Assembly: GCF_001941845.1 (NCBI RefSeq)
Contig: NZ_CP018870.1
Coordinates: 248,001-312,000, forward strand
Length of the DNA: 64,000 nucleotides
Origin: Streptomyces sp. TN58
GTDB lineage: Bacteria; Actinomycetota; Actinomycetes; Streptomycetales; Streptomycetaceae
Direction: 5' to 3'
Shown piece after piece: positions 34,790-43,109 of this stretch (the first letter of the stretch is position 1; each line of letters starts with the position of its first letter). Below the pieces are notes generated by a model, which made no database searches, was not told where the DNA came from, and was given only the letters and a program-made list of their open reading frames with translations. The position numbers were made by a program, and so were the translations under genes.

Positions 34790-36889
34790 TCAGGTCGGGT
34801 GGAGGGTCTGCTCGGTCCAGATGGTCTTGCCGTCGTCGCTGTAGCGCACGCCCCAGTCGTCGGCGAGCTCGCCGACGATGAAGAGGCCTCGACCGCCCTC
34901 GTCGCCGGGACCGGCGTGGCGCAGGTGCGGGGCGGCGACGCCGGCGTCGCGGAGTTCGCAGGTGAGGGTGCGGTCGCGGACGAGGCGCAGCTCAAGGGGT
35001 GGTTTTCCGTAGCGGACCGCGTTGGTCACCAGTTCGCTGGCGATGAGTTCGGTGTGGAAGGCCGTCTCGTCGTCCACGCTCCAGGCGGTGAGCTGCCGGC
35101 GCACGTGCCTGCGCGCGGCCGCGGCGGCCGTGGGCGTGGACTGGAGCTGCCAGGTGGCGACGCTTTCGGCGGGGAAGGCGCGCGTACGGGCGAACAGGAC
35201 AGCGGCGGGAGCAGCCCGGCTCTCGGCGGGCAGGGCGTAGAGGACGGCGTCGCGCAGGTCCGCGAGCGAGTGGTCTGCATGTGCCCTGAGCAGGTCGGTG
35301 CCCGGGGAGCGGCCGACCGCTTCCAGGGCCGGGAGGGGATGGGTGGAGAGGACCACGAGGCTGTCGTCGGGGACCTCGAAACGGGAGGCGGCGAAAGGCG
35401 TCCGGTCAAGCGTGCCCAGCGGCGATCCCGAGGAGAGTTCCAGTGCCAGTGCCCAGGCGGTGCCGTCCGGCCGGACGAGGGTGAGGGCCGGGGATCCGGC
35501 GCCCGCGACGGTGAGGGTCCTGTTCAGCGGATCGTGGACGGCGTAGGCGCAGTCGGCCGCGAGCACCTGGTGGTGCAGCGGGTCGGTGGGCGGCAGTCCG
35601 GCGCGCTCGGCTGCCAGGGTGGCGACGGTGCCCTGCAGCCGGGCCAGGAGTTCGTCGGGCTGGAGTTCGAAGGCGGACAGGGAGCGGATGACGGTACGCA
35701 GCTGTCCCATGAGGGTGGCGGTGTGGATGCCGCTGCCGGCGACGGTACCCACGACCAGGGCGGTTCGGGCCCCGGACAGTGCGATGGTGTCGTACCAGTG
35801 GCCGACGCCTTCGGCGGGTACCAGAAGGTGTTCCGTCTCCAGCGCGGTGCGTGAGGGGGAGTGGCGGGGCAGCAGGTTGCGTTGGACCGTCGCGGCGATG
35901 GTGTGTTCTCGGGTGTAGCGGCGGGCGTTGTCGAGGCACAGGGCGGTGTGGTCGGCCAGCTGGACCACGAGGTCGGCATCGGCCTCGTCGAAGGGAACCG
36001 GGTACCGCGTGCGGTACAGGCTGACCAACCCGAGCACGGTGCCCCTGACGGTCAGCGGGGCGGTGAGGAGCGTGTGCGCCCCCGACGCGCGGATGGCCTC
36101 CCGACGGTCCGGGTCGGCGGCCGACCACGGCAGGTCGTCGTCGAGCGCGACCACCCGGGGCCGCAGATCCGACAGGGCCTGTGTGTAGGGGGTGGGGAAC
36201 GGGAGGCTGCGTACGTCTCCCAGCGCGTGGGCCTGCGGCGTCTCGGCTCCCGTGTCCCCGGTGCTGCGGAACGCGGCGCGGCGCAGGGGCACGTCCAGGG
36301 CCAGGGGTGACGGGCGCGGCTCCTCTCCCCGCACCACGGCGTCCACCACTTCGACGACCGCGACATCGGCGAATGACGGCACCAGTGTGTCCACGAGTTC
36401 CTGACAGGTCACCACGACGTCGAGGGACCGGCCCACCTGCTCGCGTACGGCGTTCAGGACCGCCGCGCGGGCCCGCCCCCCTTCCCGCTCGCTGACGTCC
36501 ACCACGGTCAGTGCGACGCCGAGGGTCTCTCCGGACGGTGCCTGGAGGCGGAAGGCGGACATCTCGTAGAACCGGCCCAGCGAGGCGGCGGCCGAGCCGT
36601 TCGCCTCTACGACGTGCCCCACCACGGAGCGGCCGCTCTCCAGTACCCCGCGGACGAGCGACGCGACGGCCGGCCCGTCCACGAGAAGCGGGAGACAGAC
36701 CTCCTCGAAGGGGCGCCCGAGGACGTCCTCCATCCGTGCGCCCCGCATGGCGGGCGTGGCGGCGTTGACCCGTGCGATCCGCAGCTCGGCGTCCAGGAGG
36801 TGCAGACCCACGGGCGACTGGCCGAAGAGGGCGTCCAGCAACGCGGCCTCCGGATCGCCCAGGGACCTGGTCGAGTCGCCCCGGCCCAT
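34790..36889 (-). CDS. PAS-GAF-SpoIIE phosphatase with C-terminal ATPase (anti-sigma regulator type)
   Basis: 699 residues. A PAS domain lies at about 15-115 (FGQSPVGLHLLDAELRIARVN), a GAF domain at about 130-290, a SpoIIE/PP2C phosphatase at about 300-545 (RTALVVGTVAGSGIHTATLMGQLRTV) and an RsbW-like HATPase at about 560-695 (ASELVTNAVRYG, then GGRGLFIVGELADDWGVR). This all-in-one switch can both phosphorylate and dephosphorylate anti-anti-sigma proteins in response to a signal. Metal-binding aspartates of PP2C are partly replaced here (DT in WYDTIALSG rather than DWYD...GD), so phosphatase activity is uncertain. The ATG at 36889 has GGAAGG upstream. Convergent with the Rieske gene. Confidence 0.88.
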   Translation of the reverse strand: MGRGDSTRSLGDPEAALLDALFGQSPVGLHLLDAELRIARVNAATPAMRGARMEDVLGRPFEEVCLPLLVDGPAVASLVRGVLESGRSVVGHVVEANGSAAASLGRFYEMSAFRLQAPSGETLGVALTVVDVSEREGGRARAAVLNAVREQVGRSLDVVVTCQELVDTLVPSFADVAVVEVVDAVVRGEEPRPSPLALDVPLRRAAFRSTGDTGAETPQAHALGDVRSLPFPTPYTQALSDLRPRVVALDDDLPWSAADPDRREAIRASGAHTLLTAPLTVRGTVLGLVSLYRTRYPVPFDEADADLVVQLADHTALCLDNARRYTREHTIAATVQRNLLPRHSPSRTALETEHLLVPAEGVGHWYDTIALSGARTALVVGTVAGSGIHTATLMGQLRTVIRSLSAFELQPDELLARLQGTVATLAAERAGLPPTDPLHHQVLAADCAYAVHDPLNRTLTVAGAGSPALTLVRPDGTAWALALELSSGSPLGTLDRTPFAASRFEVPDDSLVVLSTHPLPALEAVGRSPGTDLLRAHADHSLADLRDAVLYALPAESRAAPAAVLFARTRAFPAESVATWQLQSTPTAAAAARRHVRRQLTAWSVDDETAFHTELIASELVTNAVRYGKPPLELRLVRDRTLTCELRDAGVAAPHLRHAGPGDEGGRGLFIVGELADDWGVRYSDDGKTIWTEQTLHPT

Positions 36890-37054
36890 CGCCACCGCCT
36901 TCCGTCGTCCCGGATCCGCCGCCGGCACCGACCCGGGCACGCGACCGTTCCTGCTCTCCCCCGCATGTAGACCACCACATGTAGACCACCCCGTCGGAGC
37001 GGCCCGCGCGCCACGCCGAAGGGAGGTATGGAGCGGGCCCCGGGTGAGAGCAGG

Positions 37055-37087
37055 GGGCAGGCGGTGCCTGAACGGCACCGCCTGCCC
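37055..37087 (-). terminator. Strong hairpin after the small secreted protein
   Basis: GGGCAGGCGGTGCC (37055-37068) and GGCACCGCCTGCCC (37074-37087) form a perfect 14-bp stem with a 5-base loop, 14 bases downstream of the minus-strand stop at 37102. Confidence 0.85.
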
Positions 37088-37101
37088 GGCCGCGGTCCGG
37101 C

Positions 37102-37455
37102 TCAGTCGCGGTCGTGGTGGTGGTGGGCCGGACGGATCTTCACGGTGGTGGTGGTCTTGACCGACTTCTTGACGACCTTGCCGTGACGGTCCTTGGTGAT
37201 CCTGGTGATCGTCTTGACCGTGACCACCTTGACCCGCCCGTCGCTCAGGGTGCGCTTCTTGACCGTGATCTTGGTCGTCACCACTGTTCTGGAACGGGCC
37301 TCGTGCGCCGGGTGCTCGTGGGCCGTCTGTGAGGCCGTGGCCTGCGTCGCCGCAGGGGAGGCGAGGGCAGTGGAGGGAAGCAGGGCTCCCCCGGCGGCGA
37401 GGGCTCCGCAGGCGCCGAGGAGGGCGAGGCGCTGGGTGAGGTTCGTACGGGTCAT
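37102..37455 (-). CDS. Small basic secreted protein with His-rich tail
   Basis: 117 residues from the ATG at 37455, preceded by AAGGAGA. A signal peptide ends about residue 33 (GGALLPSTALAS). The mature part alternates Lys/Arg with Val/Thr/Ile (KITVKKRTLSDGRVKVVTV, KVVKKSVKTTTTVKI), which suggests beta strands with a positive face, and ends RPAHHHHDRD, a likely metal-binding tail. I do not recognise a family. Single gene with its own terminator. Confidence 0.75.
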   Translation of the reverse strand: MTRTNLTQRLALLGACGALAAGGALLPSTALASPAATQATASQTAHEHPAHEARSRTVVTTKITVKKRTLSDGRVKVVTVKTITRITKDRHGKVVKKSVKTTTTVKIRPAHHHHDRD

Positions 37456-37749
37456 GACAGGTCTCCTTGCTACGGGAACGGCAGGGGCCGTGGATCCGGA
37501 CTGTCCGGGGGTCCTTGCCGGAACGTGTCTCCATTGGGCCGGGCGGACGGGGGCGGGGTCATGCCCCTGGAGTTCGGGGCTTGACGTACCCCGGGACGCC
37601 GTACACGGCCGACCGGTCCTGCCCGCACGGGGGCTGTCCGGCGGCGTCCGGGGCTCTCCCGAGGGTTCGTCCGGCTTCTTCCTGTGCATGGAACGGCCTG
37701 CCGGGGAAGGTGCGCCGGGGACCTGTACCCCCGAGAAGGGACGGACACC
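37456..37749. other. Intergenic region between divergent genes
   Basis: 294 bases between the starts of the small secreted protein (minus) and the flavoprotein (plus). It should hold two promoters. GAGAAGGGA at 37734-37742 is the ribosome binding site of the flavoprotein gene. No gene or clear repeat is seen. Confidence 0.5.
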
Positions 37750-39114
37750 ATGGCTCGACCGAGGATCGTGGTCGTCGGCGCGGGCTTCGCCGGCGTCGCC
37801 TGCGTACGCCGCCTGGAGCGGACACTGTCACCCGGGGAGGCGGAGATCCTGCTGGTCACCCCGTTCTCCTACCAGCTCTACCTGCCCCTGCTGCCGCAGG
37901 TGGCCTCCGGGGTGCTCACCCCGCAGTCCGTCGCAGTGTCCCTGCGCCGCAGCCGCCGCCACCGGACCCGGATCGTGCCGGGCGGAGCCGTGGGCGTCGA
38001 CACCCGGGCGAAGGTCTGCGTCGTCCGGAAGATCACGGGCGAACTGGTGGACCTGCCTTACGACTACGTGGTGCTCGCGCCGGGAAGCGTGACCCGCACC
38101 TTCGACATCCCGGGCCTCGCGGAGCACGGCCGCGGCATGAAGACGCTCGCCGAGGCGGCCCACCTGCGCGACCACGTGATCGCGCAGCTCGACCTGGCCG
38201 ACGCCGCCGCACCGGGCTCGCCGGAGCGGGCCTCGCGTCTCGGTTTCGTCGTCGTGGGCGGCGGCTACGCCGGCACCGAGACGGCCGCCTCCCTGGAGCG
38301 GCTCGCCACGCACGCCGCCGGCCGCTATCCCCGGCTGGACCGGCGGGAGATCACCTGGCACCTCGTGGACGTGGCACCCAAGCTGATGCCCGAACTCGGC
38401 GACCGGCTGGGGCTGGCCGCGCTCGACGTGCTGCGCCGCCGCGGCATCCAGGTCTCGCTCGGTGCCTCCGTGGCCAAGGCCGGGCCGGAGGACCTCACCC
38501 TCACCGACGGCCGTGTGCTGCCCTGCCGCACCCTCATCTGGACCGCCGGCGTCGCCGCGAGCCCCCTCGTCGCGACGCTGGGCGCCGAGACGGCCAAGAG
38601 CGGCCGGCTCGTCGTCGCCCCGGACCTGCGGGTGCCGGGCGCGGAAGGCGCGTTCGCCCTCGGTGACGCGGCCGCCGTGCCCGACCTCGCCGGCGGTGGG
38701 GACGGCGCCGTGTGCCCGCCCACCGCGCAGCACGCCGAGCGCCAGGGCAGGGTCGCCGCCGACAACGTCGCCGCCGCCCTGCGCGGCACTCCGCTGCGCC
38801 CGTACGCCCACAAGGACCTCGGACTGGTCGTGGACCTCGGCGGCCGGGACGGCGTCTCCCGCCCGCTCGGCATCGGCCTGCGCGGGATGCCCGCCCAGGC
38901 CGTGGCGCGCGGCTACCACTGGGCCGCCCTGCGCACCGGGGCCGCGAAGACCCGGGTGATGACGAACTGGCTGCTGAACGCCGTGGCCGGCGACGACTTC
39001 GTCCGGACCGGTTTCCAGACCTACAAGCCGGGGACGCTGCGCGACTTCGAGTACACGGACCACTACCTCACCCCGGAGGAGGTACGGGCCCGCACCGCGG
39101 CGGGCGGGGGCTGA
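37750..39114 (+). CDS. NDH-2-like NAD(P)/FAD-dependent oxidoreductase
   Basis: 454 residues. The FAD motif VVVGAGFAGVACVRRL starts at residue 6, and a second dinucleotide motif FVVVGGGYAGTETAASLERL is near 170. LIWTAGV and AFALGDAAAVPD, followed by TAQHAERQG, are hallmarks of type II NADH:quinone dehydrogenases. Such enzymes pass electrons from NADH to quinone at the membrane face without pumping protons. The C-terminal amphipathic segment (VMTNWLLNAVAGDDF) may attach to the membrane. ATG at 37750 with a strong site. Ends convergently against the molybdenum enzyme operon. Confidence 0.9.
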   Translation: MARPRIVVVGAGFAGVACVRRLERTLSPGEAEILLVTPFSYQLYLPLLPQVASGVLTPQSVAVSLRRSRRHRTRIVPGGAVGVDTRAKVCVVRKITGELVDLPYDYVVLAPGSVTRTFDIPGLAEHGRGMKTLAEAAHLRDHVIAQLDLADAAAPGSPERASRLGFVVVGGGYAGTETAASLERLATHAAGRYPRLDRREITWHLVDVAPKLMPELGDRLGLAALDVLRRRGIQVSLGASVAKAGPEDLTLTDGRVLPCRTLIWTAGVAASPLVATLGAETAKSGRLVVAPDLRVPGAEGAFALGDAAAVPDLAGGGDGAVCPPTAQHAERQGRVAADNVAAALRGTPLRPYAHKDLGLVVDLGGRDGVSRPLGIGLRGMPAQAVARGYHWAALRTGAAKTRVMTNWLLNAVAGDDFVRTGFQTYKPGTLRDFEYTDHYLTPEEVRARTAAGGG

Positions 39115-39133
39115 CCTCCCGCCTGCCGCGTGC

Positions 39134-39148
39134 CGGCCGCTTCGGCCG
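39134..39148. terminator. Small hairpin between convergent genes
   Basis: CGGCCG (39134-39139) and CGGCCG (39143-39148) form a self-complementary 6-bp stem around CTT, between the stops at 39114 and 39150. It could serve both directions but is weak. Confidence 0.4.
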
Positions 39149-39149
39149 C

Positions 39150-41321
39150 TCAGTCGGCGCGGCCGAGTGCGGCCAGTACGCGGTCCGGTGTCAGGGGGAG
39201 TTCACGCAGCCGGCGGCCTGTGGCGTGGCAGAACGCGTTCCCGATGGCGGCCGCCGTGCCGACGATGCCGAGCTCCCCGATCCCCTTGCTGCCCATGGGG
39301 TTGAGGTGCTTGTCGTGTTCGTCGATCCAGTGGACCTCGATGGCGGGTACGTCGGCGTGCGCCGGAACGTGGTAGGCGGCCAGGTCGCGCTCGGCGAAGT
39401 CTCCGAACTCCGCGTCCACCGTGCTGTGTTCGGTGAGCGCCATGCCGAGTCCCATCACCATGGCGCCCTTGAACTGCGATCGCGCGGTGAGCGGGTTGAG
39501 GATGCGGCCGGCGGCGAAGACGCCCAGCATGCGCCGTACGCGGACCTCCCCGGTGGTCGCGTCGACCCGTACCTCGGCGAAGTGCGCGCCGAAGGCGTGC
39601 CGCGAGTAGGGAGACTTCTGCTTGGCGGACTGCGTGGTGTCGGCCGACGCGGACAGTCCCCCGGTCGGCAGCGGTCCGTGGTGGCGCTCCAGGCGTGCGG
39701 CGAGGGCGGTGCAGGCGTCGTGGACGGCCCACCCCCAGGAGGCGGTGCCGCAGGAGCCTCCGGCGAGCGAGGCCGGGGGCAGGCCGGTGTGTCCGATGGC
39801 GACGGCGACCGAGTCGAGCGGGACCCGCAGGGCATCGGCCGCGACCTGGGCCAGGACGGTACGGGCGCCGGTGCCGATGTCGGTGGCGTTGATCTCGACG
39901 AGGTGGCGGCCGTCGGGGCGGGCGTGCGCGCGGGCCGTGGAGGGTGCGATGAGGACGGGGTAGGTGGCCGCGGCCACGCCGCACCCGGTGAGGAACGGGC
40001 CGTGGCGGCGCGGCTCGCGGCGGCCGGCCCAGCCGAACCGTTCGGCGCCCTCGCGCAGGCAGTCGACGAGGTGGCGGCTGCTGAAGGGGAGGCCGCTGTC
40101 GGGCTCGGTGCGGGGCTCGTTGCGTACGCGCAGCTCGATCGGGTCGATGCCGAGGGTGTCGGCGAGTTCGTCCATCGCCGATTCCAGCGCGTACATGCCC
40201 GGTGCCTCGCCGGGGGCGCGCATCCAGGACGGGGTGGGTACGTCGAGGGCGACGACCCGGTGCGTCGTACGCATGTCGGGCACGGCGTATATGACGCGGG
40301 CCGGGACCGCCGCCTGTTCGACGAACTCGCGGACCCGGGAGGTGTGGGTGGTGACCTCGTGGGTCAGGGCCGTCAGGGTGCCGTCGGTCCGGGCGCCGAG
40401 CCGGATGCGGTGCAGCGTCGGCGCGCGGTGGCCGACGGTGGCGGGCAGGTGTGCGCGCGGGAGGGCGAGTTTGACGGGCCTGCCGTAGTGGCGTGAGGCC
40501 ATCGCCGCCAGGACGACGTGCGGGCGGGGGGTGCCCTTGGAGCCGAATCCGCCGCCGACGTGCTCGGAGACGACGGTGACCTCGGCCTCGGTCAGCTTGA
40601 GGAGTGCGGCCAGAGCGGTGCGGACGGGGCCGGCGCCCTGGCTGGAGTCGTGCACGGTGAGGTGGTGCCGTTCCTCGTCCCAGTCGGCGAGGGCGGCGTG
40701 CGGCTCCATGGGGTGGTTGTGCAGGGGCGGCACCGCGTAGGCGCAGTCGATCCGTACGGGGGCGGCGGCGAGGGCCGCGTCCGGGTCTCCGTGCTCGCGG
40801 TGTGCGGGGTGGCCCCCGTTGGCCTCCTCGGGGGTGTAGGCGCGCTGGTGGTCCGCCCTGAGGGTGACGTCGTGGGGCTCGGTCTCGTAGGTGACGTGTA
40901 CCGCTGCGGCCGCGGCCCGCGCGCCCTCCGGGGTGTCGGCGACGGCCAGGGCCACGTACCAGCCGCGGTGGGGCACGGCCAGGTCCTGCAGGACGCGCAG
41001 GGTGGGGTCGTCGGCCGCGCCGAGGCGGGGTGCGTCGTAGGGGGTCAGTACGCCGATCACGCCGGGCACGGCGGTGGCGGCCGCGGTGTCGACGGCGGTG
41101 ACGCGACCGCGGGCGACCGTGGCGGGCACGGGCCAGGCGTAGGCGCACCGGGCGGGTGTGTGCTCGACGGCGTAGCGGGCGGCTCCGGTGACCTTCTCGC
41201 GTCCTTCGCTGCGCCGGGCGGGGCTGCCGAGGGCGGAGGGACTGTCGGCGGAGAGGCGGTCGGCGGAGGGGTTCTCGGGCAGGGCGGGCATCCGGGTCCC
41301 CATTCTGTTCGGGGCGGTCAC
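39150..41321 (-). CDS. Molybdenum-binding large subunit of a PaoABC-like aldehyde/xanthine oxidoreductase
   Basis: 723 residues, about the size of E. coli PaoC. GREKVTGAARYAVEH opens the protein as in this family. The molybdopterin-binding loop is GGGFGSKG near residue 250, and the catalytic glutamate is in SKGIGELGIVG near the C terminus. It binds the Mo-cytosine-dinucleotide cofactor and hydroxylates aldehydes or N-heterocycles. Third gene of a coupled operon (Fe-S, FAD, Mo subunits); the start overlaps the FAD subunit gene by four bases. Substrate unknown. Confidence 0.9.
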   Translation of the reverse strand: MTAPNRMGTRMPALPENPSADRLSADSPSALGSPARRSEGREKVTGAARYAVEHTPARCAYAWPVPATVARGRVTAVDTAAATAVPGVIGVLTPYDAPRLGAADDPTLRVLQDLAVPHRGWYVALAVADTPEGARAAAAAVHVTYETEPHDVTLRADHQRAYTPEEANGGHPAHREHGDPDAALAAAPVRIDCAYAVPPLHNHPMEPHAALADWDEERHHLTVHDSSQGAGPVRTALAALLKLTEAEVTVVSEHVGGGFGSKGTPRPHVVLAAMASRHYGRPVKLALPRAHLPATVGHRAPTLHRIRLGARTDGTLTALTHEVTTHTSRVREFVEQAAVPARVIYAVPDMRTTHRVVALDVPTPSWMRAPGEAPGMYALESAMDELADTLGIDPIELRVRNEPRTEPDSGLPFSSRHLVDCLREGAERFGWAGRREPRRHGPFLTGCGVAAATYPVLIAPSTARAHARPDGRHLVEINATDIGTGARTVLAQVAADALRVPLDSVAVAIGHTGLPPASLAGGSCGTASWGWAVHDACTALAARLERHHGPLPTGGLSASADTTQSAKQKSPYSRHAFGAHFAEVRVDATTGEVRVRRMLGVFAAGRILNPLTARSQFKGAMVMGLGMALTEHSTVDAEFGDFAERDLAAYHVPAHADVPAIEVHWIDEHDKHLNPMGSKGIGELGIVGTAAAIGNAFCHATGRRLRELPLTPDRVLAALGRAD

Positions 41322-42337
41322 GGCTGTTCGGTGGCGGGAGGGGCGCCGGGGGCGCAGCGGACGAGTGTCGCGAGGGCGTCGCGGGCGAGGTTGCGGGCGA
41401 GGCCGACCTTGTAGGCGTTGCCGGGCAGCGGCCGGGCCGCGGCCAGCTCGGCGTCGACGGCTTCCCGTAGGGCCTCGTCGGTGGGCGCGGCGCCGGTGAG
41501 CCGTTCCTCGGCGGCGGTGGCGCGCCAGGGACGGTGGGCGAGGCCGCCGAAGGCGAGCGCGACGCGGCGTACGCGGCCGTCGTCGAGTTCGAGCACGGCG
41601 GCGACCGAGGCGAGGGCGAAGGCGTACGAGGCGCGGTCGCGGGCCTTGCGGTAGAGGGAGACGGCTCCGGGCGCCGGCGGGGGCAGGAGCACGGCGGTGA
41701 CGATCTCGCCCGGGCGTAGGACGGTGTCCCGTTCGGGGTGCTCACCGGGAAGCCGGTGGAAGTCGGCGGCGGCGACCTGGCGGGTGCCGTGCTCGCCGTC
41801 GTAGAGCTCGACCCCGGCGTCCAGGGCGGTGAGGGCCACCGCCATGTCCGAGGGGTGGGTGGCGATGCAGTGCGTGGAGTGGCCGAGGACCGCGTGGTCG
41901 CGGTGGACTCCGTCGCGGGCCGCGCAGCCGGTGCCGGGCTCCCGTTTGTTGCAGGGCTTGGAGACGTCCTGGAAGTACGGGCAGCGGGTGCGCTGGAGCA
42001 GGTTCCCGCCGGTGGTGGCGACGTTGCGCAGTTGTCCGGACGCGCCGGCGAGGAGGGCCTGCGACAGGGCGGGGTAGCGGGTGCGCACCAGGGGGTGCAC
42101 GGCGAGATCGGTGTTGGACACACCGGCTCCGACCCGGAGTGCTCCCGTGGGCAGCTCCTCGATGTCATGGAGGGGCAGCCGGGTGAGGTCGACGAGGGTG
42201 TCGGGGGTCTCGACGCCGTGCTTCATGAGGTCGACGAGGTTGGTGCCGCCGCCGAGGTAGCGGGCGCCGGGGTGGGCGGCGTGGGCGGCAGCCGCTTCCT
42301 GCAGGGTGGTGGCCCGTACGTAGGCGAAGGGTTTCAC
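41318..42337 (-). CDS. FAD-binding subunit of the PaoABC-like enzyme, with Fe-S loop
   Basis: 339 residues from the GTG at 42337. The FAD-binding signature GARYLGGGTNLVDLMK is at about 25-40, and VATTGGNLLQRTRC near 112. The insert RCPYFQDVSKPCNKREPGTGC followed by THCIATHPSDMAVAL matches the loop that carries an additional [4Fe-4S] cluster in PaoB. It passes electrons from the Mo subunit through FAD to the 2Fe-2S subunit or acceptor. Coupled to both neighbours by 4-nt overlaps. Confidence 0.9.
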   Translation of the reverse strand: MKPFAYVRATTLQEAAAAHAAHPGARYLGGGTNLVDLMKHGVETPDTLVDLTRLPLHDIEELPTGALRVGAGVSNTDLAVHPLVRTRYPALSQALLAGASGQLRNVATTGGNLLQRTRCPYFQDVSKPCNKREPGTGCAARDGVHRDHAVLGHSTHCIATHPSDMAVALTALDAGVELYDGEHGTRQVAAADFHRLPGEHPERDTVLRPGEIVTAVLLPPPAPGAVSLYRKARDRASYAFALASVAAVLELDDGRVRRVALAFGGLAHRPWRATAAEERLTGAAPTDEALREAVDAELAAARPLPGNAYKVGLARNLARDALATLVRCAPGAPPATEQP

Positions 42338-42990
42338 GCGGTCACGTCCGGGGTGTGGGACGGCGAGACGGGCGCGGGCGGCGGCGTCCGGTCCGGGGCT
42401 TCGGCGGCGGCGCAGGCCGCCACGGCGTCGGCGATCCCGTTGTAGGCGCCGCAGCGGCACAGGTTGCCGCTGAGCCGTTCCCTGATCTCTTCGGCGCTCA
42501 GCTCGACCGGGTGTGCGCTGTCGGCGGCGGTTGCGGGGTCGGTCGCGTGGGAGGGGTGTCCGGCGGCGGCTTCCCGCAGCACACCGGCGGCGGAGCAGAG
42601 CTGGCCGGGGGTGCAGTAGCCGCACTGGAAGGCGTCGTGGTCGAGGAAGGCCTGCTGGAGGGCGGACAGCGTGCCGTCGGGGGCGGCGAGCCCCTCGACG
42701 GTGGTGATCTCGGACTCGTCCAGGGTCACGGCGAGCAGGAGGCAGCTGTTGGCCCGCCGGCCGTCGACGAGGACGGTGCAGGCACCGCACTGGCCGTGGT
42801 CGCAGCCCTTCTTGGACCCGGTCAGGTCAAGCAGCTCGCGCAGGGCGTCGAGGAGGGTGACGCGGTGGTCCAGGTCGAGGTCGTGGGTCCGGCCGTTGAC
42901 GCGGAGCGCGACGCGCGAGTGGACGGGGCCGGCGGCGGCCGGCGGGTCGGCCTGCCGCTGTTCCAGGGGATTGCGTGCACGGGCAGCCAC
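42334..42990 (-). CDS. 2Fe-2S subunit of the PaoABC-like enzyme
   Basis: 218 residues from the GTG at 42990, chosen because GGAGGG lies 5 bases upstream. The plant-type ferredoxin cluster site is GCDHGQCGACTVLVDGRRANSC, and the second cluster helical domain has FQCGYCTPGQLC and LSGNLCRCGAYNGI. The insert between them is long (SHATDPATAADSAHP). Unlike E. coli PaoA, no twin-arginine signal is visible, so the complex is probably cytoplasmic. First gene of the operon. Confidence 0.9.
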   Translation of the reverse strand: MAARARNPLEQRQADPPAAAGPVHSRVALRVNGRTHDLDLDHRVTLLDALRELLDLTGSKKGCDHGQCGACTVLVDGRRANSCLLLAVTLDESEITTVEGLAAPDGTLSALQQAFLDHDAFQCGYCTPGQLCSAAGVLREAAAGHPSHATDPATAADSAHPVELSAEEIRERLSGNLCRCGAYNGIADAVAACAAAEAPDRTPPPAPVSPSHTPDVTA

Positions 42991-43109
42991 AACGGCCCTC
43001 CATGTCCGTTTACGGAAGGTATGCCCTGGCATCTTCCCCGGCACGGCTGTGCCATACGTCGTCGACGCGGCCGCCTCGGGCGGCCCGTGGGTCCGCGCGG
43101 GGGCGCGGG

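Noticed and set aside
39202..42168. 988-codon minus-strand ORF out of frame with the molybdenum enzyme genes
   Set aside because: Arg/Pro/Thr-rich shadow translation; the real genes in another frame have full catalytic motifs.
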